Shown here: positions 1 through 7,637 of the stretch, piece after piece | Numbering within the stretch: position 1 is the first letter of the stretch | Layout of the letters: the number at the start of each line of letters is the position of its first letter | Assembly (NCBI RefSeq): GCF_036962705.1 | Contig: NZ_JBALOQ010000002.1 | Location: 114,195 to 178,194 of the forward strand | Length of the DNA: 64,000 nucleotides | Direction: 5' to 3' | From: Ferdinandcohnia sp036962705 | GTDB taxonomy: Bacteria; Bacillota; Bacilli; Bacillales; Bacillaceae_L | The notes under the pieces: generated by a model | What the model saw: the letters and a program-made list of their open reading frames with translations, nothing else | Told to the model about the DNA's origin: nothing | The model's database searches: none | Translations under genes and position numbers: made by a program

Positions 1-1
1 G

Positions 2-892
2 CGTATTTTAAAAGCAGTAAGCCGTTTAGCAAGTGAAAAAGTACTTGTGCCAGTTGTAATTGGCGAACAGGCTGCGGTTGAACAGAAAGCAAACGAACTT
101 GGCGTATCTCTTGACGGCGTGGAAATTTATGATGCCAATACGTACCCAGAGTTCGATCAGCTTGTTGCTTCATTTGTTGAAAGACGTAAAGGGAAAGCAA
201 CTGAAGAGGATGCGCGTAAAATCCTTAAGGACGAAAATTACTTTGGAACCATGCTTGTATACACTGATAAAGCACACGGGCTTGTAAGTGGCGCAGCACA
301 TTCTACTGCCGATACTGTTCGCCCAGCTCTTCAAATCATTAAAACAAAGCAAGGTGTGAAGAAGACTTCTGGTGTATTCATCATGGTTCGTGATGATGAG
401 AAATATGTATTCGCTGATTGTGCGATCAATATTAATCCGGACAGCCAGGATTTAGCGGAAATCGCAGTAGAGAGTGCGAATACTGCGGATATGTTCGATA
501 TTGAACCAAGAGTGGCGATGCTTAGCTTCTCAACAAAAGGATCTGCGAAGTCTCCTGAAACGGAAAAGGTAGTCGACGCGGTTAAAATTGCAAAAGAAAT
601 GAATCCTGCATTAGTATTGGACGGAGAATTCCAATTTGATGCGGCATTTGTTCCATCTGTAGCTAAGAAAAAAGCGCCAGATTCCATCATTAAGGGTGAC
701 GCAAATGTATTTGTTTTCCCAAGCCTTGAAGCGGGTAATATCGGATACAAAATCGCACAACGCCTTGGAAACTTTGAAGCGGTCGGTCCTATTTTACAGG
801 GCTTAAATCAGCCGGTTAACGACCTTTCACGCGGATGTAATGAAGAAGATGTTTACAAGCTTGCCTTGATTACAGCAGCGCAAGCCTTATAG
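2..892 (+). CDS. pta: Phosphate acetyltransferase, 5'-truncated by the window edge
   Basis: Phosphotransacetylase interconverts acetyl-CoA and acetyl phosphate in the cytoplasmic overflow/acetate pathway. The frame is open from base 2, so the first roughly 25 residues lie outside the window; the GTG at 47 is internal and not the start. The visible 296 residues carry family-typical stretches such as LVSGAAHSTADTVRPALQII, STKGSAKSPETEKV and a C-terminal SLEAGNIGYKIAQRLGNFEA, and the protein ends ALITAAQAL as in Bacillus Pta. A strong terminator follows at once. Proximity to lipL at 3569 matches the Bacillus order. Identification is secure. Confidence 0.97.
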   Translation, partial: RILKAVSRLASEKVLVPVVIGEQAAVEQKANELGVSLDGVEIYDANTYPEFDQLVASFVERRKGKATEEDARKILKDENYFGTMLVYTDKAHGLVSGAAHSTADTVRPALQIIKTKQGVKKTSGVFIMVRDDEKYVFADCAININPDSQDLAEIAVESANTADMFDIEPRVAMLSFSTKGSAKSPETEKVVDAVKIAKEMNPALVLDGEFQFDAAFVPSVAKKKAPDSIIKGDANVFVFPSLEAGNIGYKIAQRLGNFEAVGPILQGLNQPVNDLSRGCNEEDVYKLALITAAQAL

Positions 893-900
893 GAATGAGA

Positions 901-932
901 AATGGCCATGTCGTGGGACATGGCCATTTTTT
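901..932 (+). terminator. Rho-independent terminator of pta
   Basis: A perfect 12-bp stem (901-912 with 917-928) around a 4-nt loop is followed by a T run, 9 nt after the pta stop codon. Confidence 0.95.
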
Positions 933-947
933 GTGGTTGTATTTTGC

Positions 948-1021
948 TAGTGACAGTATTTTTGAATTAGTGGCAGTATTTCTGGATTAGCGACAGTATT
1001 TCTAAAATAGTGGCAGTAAAT
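948..1021. repeat. 20-bp-period tandem array, four units
   Basis: Units begin at 948, 968, 988 and 1008 with exact 20-bp spacing. The consensus is TAGTGACAGTATTTCTGAAT with substitutions; the last unit is degenerate. The same unit recurs at 33888. No reading frame or RBS is associated. It lies between the pta terminator and the 52-bp array. Confidence 0.85.
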
Positions 1022-1025
1022 TGCT

Positions 1026-1545
1026 GATGAAGGGGAATTTGATGGTGTTCATGCGTCGATTTCCCCTTCATAGTGCCGATGAAGAGGATTATGCTGATGT
1101 ACATGCCACGATTTACTCTTCATAGAGCCGATGAAGAGGATTATGCAGGTGTTCATGCGTCGATTTCCCTTTCATAGTGCCAATGAAGAGGATCTTGCTG
1201 TTGTACATGCCTCGATTTCCCCTTCATAGTGCTAATGAAGAGGATTATGCTGAAGTACATGCCTCGATTTCCCCTTCATAGTGCTAATGAAGAGGATTAT
1301 GCTGATGTGCATGCTGCGAATTGCTCTTCATAGTGCCGATGAAGAGGATTTTGCTGAAGTACATGCGTCGATTTCCCCTTCATAGTGCCAATGAAGAGGA
1401 TTTTGCTGAAGTACATGCCTCGAAATCCCCTTCATAGTGCTAATGAAGTGGATTTCGATGGTGTTCATGCCTAAAATTACTCTTCATAGAGCTGATGAAG
1501 ACCATTTTGTCCGCAATCTTGGCTCGGTTTGACTTCATTCTGCTG
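1026..1545. repeat. 52-bp-period tandem array, ten units, each with dyad symmetry
   Basis: Units start at 1026, 1078, 1130, 1182, 1234, 1286, 1338, 1390, 1442 and 1494, exactly 52 bp apart with no indels. Each opens with (G/A)ATGAAGAGGA and closes with a pyrimidine-rich CCCCTTCATAG, so the two ends are partly complementary and could form a hairpin. Units 1, 2 and 6 keep longer pairing; the tenth is degenerate. The middle carries ATGCTGATGTACATGC-like sequence. There is no open frame through it, and no distinct spacers as in CRISPR. Confidence 0.9.
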
Positions 1546-1569
1546 AGGTCACGGCACCTAAACCTAATA

Positions 1570-1998
1570 TCAAATTCCCCAATCCATTTTTAATACGTTT
1601 TTAAGAAGCTCTACTTGTTCTTCCCCAATTTTTTCAGCGAGTTGCTTTTCAATCTTTGCTTTAAGTTCCTCGTTTTTCTCGTAGCATTCCTCACCAAGCG
1701 GTGTTAGTTCAATCGATTTTTCCTTTTTATTGTGTTCAACATCCATCACGTTAACTAGCCCTTTAGTCTTCATGTTTTTAATAAACTTATGAGTAGCCTG
1801 CCTTGAGATGTCTACATTTTTTGAAACATATGCAATAGTTGGTTGCTTTTTATATATTCTAGACATGATGTACCATTCTGAGTTTGAAATCGCGATGTCG
1901 CTAGTCTCGTTCCACGATTTTTCCACAATACCTCGAAGTTGACCATGCCTTTCGCTTAAAAGGTCAATAAAATCTAAATGTTGAAGTACAGGATCCAT
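1570..1998 (-). CDS. MarR-family winged-helix repressor
   Basis: This 142-residue cytoplasmic DNA-binding protein has MarR architecture. A dimerisation helix leads into a winged helix, with a recognition region around ISRQATHKFIKNMKTKGLV and a wing (EHNKKEKSIELTPLGEE), followed by a C-terminal dimerisation helix. The ATG at 1998 is chosen because GGGAGTGG lies 6 nt upstream; a frame extension to 2058 has no RBS. It is divergent from the first CarD-like gene, and its own predicted promoter (-35 at 2053-2058, -10 at 2030-2035, 17-bp spacer) shares a palindrome with that gene's promoter. The ligand is unknown. I infer it controls itself and both CarD-like genes. Confidence 0.88.
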   Translation of the reverse strand: MDPVLQHLDFIDLLSERHGQLRGIVEKSWNETSDIAISNSEWYIMSRIYKKQPTIAYVSKNVDISRQATHKFIKNMKTKGLVNVMDVEHNKKEKSIELTPLGEECYEKNEELKAKIEKQLAEKIGEEQVELLKNVLKMDWGI

Positions 1999-2029
1999 AT
2001 ATTCCACTCCCGTTTTTATAATCGCAATT

Positions 2030-2114
2030 ACTATACAAAAAATCACCTTCATTGTCAACTAAGTTGACAAATTGTAAAATAATAGTTAAACTAAATATTG
2101 TAAACCAGGTTGAC
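2030..2114. promoter_or_regulatory. Divergent promoters with two palindromic operators
   Basis: Palindrome GTCAACTAAGTTGAC (2054-2068) supplies the -35 hexamer of both directions. Leftward: TTGACA, 17 bp, TATAGT (2030-2035). Rightward: TTGACA (2064-2069), 17 bp, TAAACT (2087-2092). A second, weaker copy GTAAACCAGGTTGAC lies at 2100-2114, starting 46 bp after the first. Confidence 0.8.
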
Positions 2115-2139
2115 AATCGATGGGATGGGGGAAATAAAA

Positions 2140-2661
2140 ATGTTTAAAGTAGGGGATTTGGTTGTCTATTCATCGCTTGGAATTTGTGAAATAAATGATA
2201 TTTGTGAGGAAACATATTACGGTAGAACCCGAAAGTATTATGTATTACACCCAATTGAGGATAACAGTCTAACAATACGTAATCCAGTTGATAATGATAA
2301 AGTCCTAATGTTAGGAATCATTGACCTTAGTGAAGCCGAAGACATGCTAGAATCCTTTAATCGTCCGGGAATAGCTTGGATTGAGAAAGGAAATGAGCGA
2401 GGCAAGATATACCACGATATTGTAATGTCTGGTGACAGGAAGAAAATCGCGGGGATTGTGAATACATTGATGTGTAGAAAATATGAGGTGGAGATGACTG
2501 AAAAGAAATTAGGAGACCCTGACCGCAGGCTGCTCCTACATATACAAAATATATTGTACAAAGAGCTAGCCATTTCATTGGATACTACATTCGATGAAAT
2601 AGCTAATCAGGTAGATAGAAACATTAAATATAAGATGAGTGAACTCTTATTAAGTAAGTAA
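2140..2661 (+). CDS. CarD/CdnL-like RNA polymerase-interacting regulator, copy 1
   Basis: This 173-residue protein has an N-terminal CarD/TRCF RNA-polymerase-interaction domain (MFKVGDLVVYSSLGICEIND, then YYVLHPIEDNSLTIRNPVDN, residues 1-60) and a helical C-terminal half, resembling B. subtilis YdeB and CdnL proteins. Members of the family bind the RNAP beta subunit and modulate open-complex formation. The ATG at 2140 is preceded by GATGGGGGA; a TTG at 2110 sits inside the operator and is rejected. The promoter overlaps two MarR-type palindromes. A paralogue with the same promoter layout follows at 2910. Family membership is good; the biological role is inferred. Confidence 0.85.
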   Translation: MFKVGDLVVYSSLGICEINDICEETYYGRTRKYYVLHPIEDNSLTIRNPVDNDKVLMLGIIDLSEAEDMLESFNRPGIAWIEKGNERGKIYHDIVMSGDRKKIAGIVNTLMCRKYEVEMTEKKLGDPDRRLLLHIQNILYKELAISLDTTFDEIANQVDRNIKYKMSELLLSK

Positions 2662-2823
2662 AGTTAAGCTAAAGGAACAACGAGATGCAACAGGGATGGA
2701 GCATGTGGAAACAGAAATTCAATCATATGATGAGACGCAGTTTCAAGGATGTAAAATGGGAAATGGTCATGTTAGAAGCATGGTTATTTTTTATTACTTG
2801 GTATACATAAGATACGTTCAAAC

Positions 2824-2884
2824 GTCAACCAGGTTGACATTTTGTGAAAATTGGAGTATGATGAATATAGTCAATTAAGTTGAC
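2824..2884 (+). promoter_or_regulatory. Promoter and paired operators of the second CarD-like gene
   Basis: Palindrome GTCAACCAGGTTGAC (2824-2838) overlaps the -35 TTGACA (2834-2839). A 17-bp spacer and -10 TATGAT (2857-2862) follow. A second palindrome GTCAATTAAGTTGAC lies at 2870-2884. The 46-bp distance between the palindromes equals that at 2054/2100. Confidence 0.82.
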
Positions 2885-2909
2885 AATCCGTTGATAGGAG
2901 ACTGGTAAA

Positions 2910-3449
2910 ATGTTTAATATTGGGGATTTAGTTATTTATTCAACAATGGGAATTTGTAAAATAGATGACATATGTGAAAAAACATATGCTGGTACGACTC
3001 GAAATTATTATATAATGCACCCAATTGAAGACGACACTTTAATTATCCAAAACCCAGTGGATAATGACCGAATCATGATGAAAAAAATCATCGGCCGAAA
3101 CGAGGCAGAGGAGGTTTTAGAATCTTTCAAATTACCAGGAATTCAGTGGATTGAAAACGGAAATGAGCGTAACAGAAACTATTCTGATATTGTTTCATCG
3201 GGTGATAGAAGAGAAATTTCAAATATAATTAATACATTGATGTGTAAAAAATACGAACTTGAAATGGCTGATAAGAAAATAAGTGAACATGATCGAAAAC
3301 TTCTTCTTCATAATCAAAAAATATTGTTCAAAGAGTTAGCCATAACGTTGGAGACAACAGTTGATGCAATATCGAAAAAGGTAAATACAATGATTAGTCA
3401 GAAAATGAGTAAATCCTCACCCCTTGAAATTGCGAAATTTATTAACTAA
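2910..3449 (+). CDS. CarD/CdnL-like RNA polymerase-interacting regulator, copy 2
   Basis: This 179-residue paralogue of the gene at 2140 is collinear with it. It starts MFNIGDLVIYSTMGICKIDD, continues YYIMHPIEDDTLIIQNPVDN, and has the shared NTLMCKKYELEMADKK segment and a helical tail, here extended by about 10 residues. GATAGGAGA precedes the ATG. It has its own promoter with two operators placed as in copy 1, so the duplication included the control region. No terminator is obvious between the two copies. It probably acts on RNAP like other CarD proteins; why two copies are kept is unknown. Confidence 0.85.
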   Translation: MFNIGDLVIYSTMGICKIDDICEKTYAGTTRNYYIMHPIEDDTLIIQNPVDNDRIMMKKIIGRNEAEEVLESFKLPGIQWIENGNERNRNYSDIVSSGDRREISNIINTLMCKKYELEMADKKISEHDRKLLLHNQKILFKELAITLETTVDAISKKVNTMISQKMSKSSPLEIAKFIN

Positions 3450-3568
3450 CAAACTGGGCTATAATGGCTCTTTTTTTGATTTCTATATTTTAATTTACAG
3501 TGCATTTTTAAGAACAGTTTCCGAGTTGTGTTATAATAAAGTCCTATTACATAATAGGAGTATGCCGT

Positions 3569-4396
3569 ATGACCGAAAGTCTTTTACACCAGCCGAGCTG
3601 GCGGATTATTGATCAATCTAGTCTAGGCTATCAATTTGATGCGTTACAATCGTTTGCGATAGATGACACACTTTGTGCGTTTGTGGGTAAAGGCGAATCA
3701 CCAGCCACAGCGCGATCTTGGGTTCACCACCAGACCATTGTGCTTGGGATTCAGGATACGAAATTGCCTTTTCTTGAGGAAGGGATAGAGCTCCTCGAAT
3801 CAATGGGCTATCGTGTGATCGTACGAAATTCGGGTGGGCTAGCAGTGGTGCTTGATGAAGGAGTACTAAACATTTCGCTAATTTTTCCTGAAACGGAAAA
3901 AGGAATTGATATCAATCGTGGCTACGATACAATGCTTGAGCTGATTCGAAAAATGTTTGAAGGCTATGAAGTTGATATCGTGGCACGCGAAGTTGTCGGA
4001 TCGTATTGTCCTGGCAGCTATGATTTAAGTATAGATGGAAAAAAATTTGCGGGGATATCCCAACGCCGCCTTCGTAACGGAGTGGCTGTGCAAATTTATC
4101 TAGGTGTGACCGGAAGTGGTTCTGAACGAGCAGAAATAATCAGAAGATTTTACGAGATGGGGCTACAGGGGGCTGAAACGAAATTTGTCTACCCGGATGT
4201 GAAGCCGGAAACGATGGCTTCCTTGACAGAATTGATCGACCCTAACCTCACTGTACAAACCGTCATGCTACTATTACTTCAAACATTAAAAAAAGAAAGT
4301 GAGCACATCTTCGCTTCACAGCTTTCGGCAGAAGAAATGCCATTATTTGAACAAAACTTTTTACGAGTACTTAATCGGAATGAGAAGGCATTATAA
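3569..4396 (+). CDS. lipL: Octanoyl-[GcvH]:protein N-octanoyltransferase (LipL)
   Basis: LipL moves octanoyl from GcvH to E2 subunits in Bacillus lipoate assembly. The 275-residue protein belongs to the biotin/lipoate ligase fold, with the GYRVIVRNSGGLAVVLDEG substrate-binding region and GSYCPGSYDLSIDGKKFAGI holding the cysteine expected to form the acyl-enzyme. Downstream of pta, it matches the B. subtilis pta-lipL (ywfL) order. ATAGGAG lies 8 nt before the ATG. A possible promoter has -10 TATAAT at 3532-3537 with a weak -35 TTAAGA at 3508-3513. A strong terminator follows. Confidence 0.92.
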   Translation: MTESLLHQPSWRIIDQSSLGYQFDALQSFAIDDTLCAFVGKGESPATARSWVHHQTIVLGIQDTKLPFLEEGIELLESMGYRVIVRNSGGLAVVLDEGVLNISLIFPETEKGIDINRGYDTMLELIRKMFEGYEVDIVAREVVGSYCPGSYDLSIDGKKFAGISQRRLRNGVAVQIYLGVTGSGSERAEIIRRFYEMGLQGAETKFVYPDVKPETMASLTELIDPNLTVQTVMLLLLQTLKKESEHIFASQLSAEEMPLFEQNFLRVLNRNEKAL

Positions 4397-4435
4397 AGGA
4401 TCCAGGGGGGACGGTTCTCCTGGTTCCTTTTTTTT
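4395..4435 (+). terminator. Terminator of lipL
   Basis: AAAGGATCCAGG (4395-4406) pairs with CCTGGTTCCTTT (4419-4430) with one T-T mismatch, followed by an 8-T run. Confidence 0.92.
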
Positions 4436-4436
4436 A

Positions 4437-4672
4437 TGGGGGAACTTGGAGGGGGAGCGCGTAATTGCGCATGAATCATCCGGAAATGCGTTTTAAATAA
4501 GATAATTGCTTCATAGTCAATTGCATTTGCATCCTCGTACAAAAGGTATCTTACAACTTTTAAAAACTTTTCCATTATTAAAATATTTTTTATAATAAAA
4601 ATATTGAATTTTGTTTTTTTGCGTGGTATGATTCTCGTCAAGTAAGTTAAATGAATATGATTGCTGTACTTT
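4437..4672. other. Gene-free stretch between lipL and the riboswitch
   Basis: No credible coding frame. TTGC/TGCG cores recur at 4466, 4487, 4507 and 4528, about 20 bp apart, and may be a decayed 20-bp array. The promoter for the riboswitch transcript should lie in 4590-4672; I could not assign it firmly. Confidence 0.35.
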
Positions 4673-4886
4673 CTCTTATCAAGAGTAGGCGGAGGGATTT
4701 GGCCCGATGACGCCCAGCAACCGACCGTAATTCCATTGTGAAATGGGGCGAATTTTTTCGCCGGGTATTGACCCGCAAGGCACGGTGCTAATTCCAACAG
4801 AAGGATGATTCTTTCTGGTAGATAAGAGGTGCGAAGACTTTTGTATGCTTCAAGCCTCTTTCTGATAAGAAAGAGGCTTTTTAATT
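4673..4886 (+). promoter_or_regulatory. SAM-I (S-box) riboswitch with terminator
   Basis: P1 pairs CTCTTATC (4673-4680) with GATAAGAG (4821-4828). Between them lie the hallmark S-box motifs GGCGGAGGGATTTGGCCCGATGACGCCCAGCAACC-type core (4688-4722), the AAGGCACGGTGCTAATTCC stretch (4777-4796) and the P4-type GATGATTCTTTC. The expression platform is a terminator (4854-4862 with 4869-4877, then Ts). A competing antiterminator pairs 4825-4837 with 4849-4860. High S-adenosylmethionine should stop transcription of the downstream transporter. Confidence 0.95.
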
Positions 4887-4984
4887 TTTTAAAAAAACCT
4901 CAAATAACAGGAGTGTGATGACTTCCAGCTTGAGTAGACAGATGTGAAAAATAAGATTACATACAAAATAGGGGGAGAAAAACA

Positions 4985-6061
4985 ATGAAACTAACAAAAC
5001 TATTATTTACTACATTATTAATTATCGCAGTATTAGTTGGCTGCCAACCGAAAGTAGCAGATGAAACAGCAAAAACTGATGGCGAAGAAGTAAAGAATTC
5101 AGATCATCCATTAGCAAACAAAAAAATCGCGTTAATCATGCAACAAAACTTAGGAACTTTTTCAGCGCAATATATTGAGGGTGTTGAAGAACAAGTGAAA
5201 AAGTTCGCAGGAGAAACAACCGTTTTTACATCTGAAGGAGACCTCGCTAAAATGGCGTCAAACGTTGATGCAGCAGTAAACCAAGGCTTTGATGCGATTT
5301 TAATTGACCATGGAACAAAGGAAGCTCTTCAAAGCTCTGTACAAAAAGCGGTCGACAAAGGAATCCCAGTCGTTGTGTTTGATGCAGAAGTGGAAGTTGA
5401 CGGTGTAACTGTTCTTGAGCAAGGCGACCAGCAAATGGCACAAATGACCCTTGAAAAATTAGCGGAAGACGCTGGTGGTGAAGCAAATATCGTTAAAATT
5501 TGGGTTGCGGGCTTCGCGCCAATGGAGAGACGTCAGCTGGCATACCAAGAGTTTCTTGATAGCAACGATGGCATTAAAGAAATCGCAACATTTGGTGCAG
5601 CAACAGCAAACACTGCTCTTGATACACAAGCACAAATGGAAGCTCTATTAAAGCAGTATCCTGAGGAAGGTCAAATTACAGCGGTTTGGGCAGCATGGGA
5701 TGAATTTGCGAAAGGTGCTGTTCGTGCCATCGAACAAGCAGGTCGTACAGATATTAAGGTTTACGGAATTGACATGAGTGATGAGGATTTACAAATGATT
5801 CAAGCAGATAACAGCCCATGGGTTGCGTCTGCAGCGGTTGATCCAAAAGATATCGGACGCATCCAAGTTCGTTTTGCCTATCAAAAACTAAACGGTAATG
5901 AAACACCTGAACGCGTAAAATTAGAGCCAGTTTTCGTAACAAAGGATGCACTTCCAGCGGAAAAAATCACAACTGCGGAGCTTGACCAGTACATTGAAGG
6001 CTGGGGTAAAAGCGAACAGGGCTACACAGACGAGTTGAAAAAGCTTGAGGCTGGTGAGTAA
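4985..6061 (+). CDS. Sugar-type ABC transporter substrate-binding lipoprotein (RbsB family)
   Basis: This 358-residue extracytoplasmic lipoprotein has a hydrophobic signal ending in lipobox LVGC (Cys20), an acidic linker, then a type-1 periplasmic-binding fold (KKIALIMQQNLGTFSAQYIE, VNQGFDAILIDHG, AVWAAWDEFAKGAVRAIEQA). It is the first gene after the SAM-I riboswitch, with RBS GGGGGAG 8 nt before the ATG, and is followed by its ATPase and permease. Fold and role are clear; the ligand is not. Because the operon is SAM-controlled, a sulfur-containing riboside such as methylthioribose is a reasonable inference, but nothing in the sequence proves it. Confidence 0.88.
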   Translation: MKLTKLLFTTLLIIAVLVGCQPKVADETAKTDGEEVKNSDHPLANKKIALIMQQNLGTFSAQYIEGVEEQVKKFAGETTVFTSEGDLAKMASNVDAAVNQGFDAILIDHGTKEALQSSVQKAVDKGIPVVVFDAEVEVDGVTVLEQGDQQMAQMTLEKLAEDAGGEANIVKIWVAGFAPMERRQLAYQEFLDSNDGIKEIATFGAATANTALDTQAQMEALLKQYPEEGQITAVWAAWDEFAKGAVRAIEQAGRTDIKVYGIDMSDEDLQMIQADNSPWVASAAVDPKDIGRIQVRFAYQKLNGNETPERVKLEPVFVTKDALPAEKITTAELDQYIEGWGKSEQGYTDELKKLEAGE

Positions 6062-6064
6062 AAA

Positions 6065-6086
6065 AGAGGACCGCCCGTGGTCCTCT
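6065..6086 (+). other. Intercistronic stem-loop
   Basis: AGAGGACC (6065-6072) and GGTCCTCT (6079-6086) form a perfect 8-bp stem directly after the binding-protein stop codon, without a U tract. Such hairpins often stabilise the upstream binding-protein mRNA; that role is inferred. Confidence 0.65.
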
Positions 6087-6104
6087 GTAAAGGAGGATAT
6101 GTAG

Positions 6105-7637
6105 ATGCCTTTACTTGAAATGAAGGAAATGACAAAAAGCTTTGGAAAGGTGATTGCTCTTGAGCAGGCTTCTTTTGAACTTGAAAGTGGTGAGGTTCAT
6201 GCCTTACTTGGTGCAAATGGAGCAGGCAAAAGCACGCTGATGAAAATTCTATCGGGTGCTTACGAGCTTGACACAGGAGTAATTACCCTCGAAGGAGAGC
6301 CAATTGACATTCGTTCTCCGAAGGATGCGAAAACATACGGTATCCACTGTGTCTATCAAGAGGTTGACACTGTGATTGTACCGCAGCTTACCGTTGCCGA
6401 GAATATTTTACTTGATACTTTTTCGACCGAGAAAGGCTTGTTCATCAATAAAAGTAAGCTTCGAGAAAAAGCAGCCTCGATCTTAAAACTATTGAATGTA
6501 ACGGATATTCCGATGACAAAGAAAGCGTTGGAACTGTCCCTTGCTGAAAAACAATTAGTGCTAATCGCCAGAGCTCTTGCTCATGAAGCAAAGGTAATCA
6601 TTTTTGACGAACCAACTGCGCCTTTATCGATAGAGGAAACAAAGTACCTTTTTGATATTGTAAAAACGTTAAAGGAAAAGGGAGTCGGCTGTATTTTTAT
6701 CTCACATCGCCTTCCTGAAGTGTTTGAAATCTGTGATCGGTTAACGATTATGCGCGATGGGAAGACGATTACCACTTTTTCCACAAAAGAGGTTACACAG
6801 AAAACCGTTGTCGAAACGATGCTTGGAAATTCCTATACGGAACAATCCGTGAAACGGAAGGCAGTGAGAGGGGACCTTCTTTTAGAGGTGAATGGGCTTG
6901 ATGACGGGGAAAAGCTAAACGATGTAGCGTTTACTGTTTCAGAAGGAGAAATCGTTGGGGTTGTTGGATTGGTTGGTGCCGGGAAAACAGAGCTTGCGAA
7001 AACATTATTTGGCCTCCGTTCCTACGAACGTGGTGAAGTGAAAGTAAAGGGTAAATCGCTTCGTTTTACCCATTCACAGCAGGCCATTGAAGCAGGTTTG
7101 GCACTCATTTCAGAGGAGCGTCGTAAGGAAGGCTTGTTCATTCACGAGTCAATCTCTACGAATCTATCCTTTGCCAATTTGAAAAAATTCTCACCGTTTT
7201 TAGTAATGAATCGGAAGGCTGAAAAAAGCTATGCCAGCTCCATCATTGAGCTGCTGGGGATTAAGGCGAATGACACGGAAGTTTTGGCTGAGCATTTAAG
7301 CGGAGGAAACCAACAAAAAGTTGCGATTGGTAAATGGGTGTCTCGTAATGCAAGCCTCTATTTGTTTGATGAGCCGACAAAAGGGTTAGATGTTGGTGCA
7401 AAGCAGGATATTTTCCAGCTTATTTATTCCCTCGCCGATGAGGGGAAAGGGATCCTCTATTTTTCTTCAGAGATTGATGAAATCATCCGAATTTCGGACC
7501 GAATTCTAGTCATGTATGACGGGGAAATTGTAAAAGAGCTTTCGGGAGAAGAGGCAACACAGGATAAAATCCTCTTGTATGCTAGTGGTGGAAAGGAAGA
7601 CGTACATGAAAGGAAATCTCATCAGCTTCCTGTTTAA
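6105..7637 (+). CDS. Sugar-type ABC transporter ATPase, tandem domains (RbsA/MglA family)
   Basis: This 510-residue cytoplasmic ATPase has two nucleotide-binding domains. Domain 1 has Walker A GANGAGKS (residues 36-43), a variant signature LSLAEKQ and Walker B VIIFDEP. Domain 2 has the degenerate GLVGAGKTE P-loop near residue 288 usual in this family, signature LSGGNQQKV and SLYLFDEP. AAAGGAGG precedes the ATG by 9 nt. It overlaps the permease start by 32 nt, suggesting translational coupling. It energises import of the ligand captured by the lipoprotein at 4985. Confidence 0.93.
   Translation: MPLLEMKEMTKSFGKVIALEQASFELESGEVHALLGANGAGKSTLMKILSGAYELDTGVITLEGEPIDIRSPKDAKTYGIHCVYQEVDTVIVPQLTVAENILLDTFSTEKGLFINKSKLREKAASILKLLNVTDIPMTKKALELSLAEKQLVLIARALAHEAKVIIFDEPTAPLSIEETKYLFDIVKTLKEKGVGCIFISHRLPEVFEICDRLTIMRDGKTITTFSTKEVTQKTVVETMLGNSYTEQSVKRKAVRGDLLLEVNGLDDGEKLNDVAFTVSEGEIVGVVGLVGAGKTELAKTLFGLRSYERGEVKVKGKSLRFTHSQQAIEAGLALISEERRKEGLFIHESISTNLSFANLKKFSPFLVMNRKAEKSYASSIIELLGIKANDTEVLAEHLSGGNQQKVAIGKWVSRNASLYLFDEPTKGLDVGAKQDIFQLIYSLADEGKGILYFSSEIDEIIRISDRILVMYDGEIVKELSGEEATQDKILLYASGGKEDVHERKSHQLPV

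Noticed and set aside
331..750. 139-codon frame antisense to pta
   Set aside because: A codon-bias shadow of the real gene; similar antisense frames lie over many genes here.
1026..1545. CRISPR array
   Set aside because: The whole 52-bp unit is repeated with scattered substitutions; there are no unrelated equal-length spacers and no cas genes in the window.
2696..2878. 60-codon frame between the CarD-like genes
   Set aside because: No RBS, and it runs through the promoter and operators of the second CarD-like gene.
4279..4797. 172-codon minus-strand frame
   Set aside because: It overlaps lipL, its terminator and the SAM riboswitch, with low-complexity composition and no start signal.
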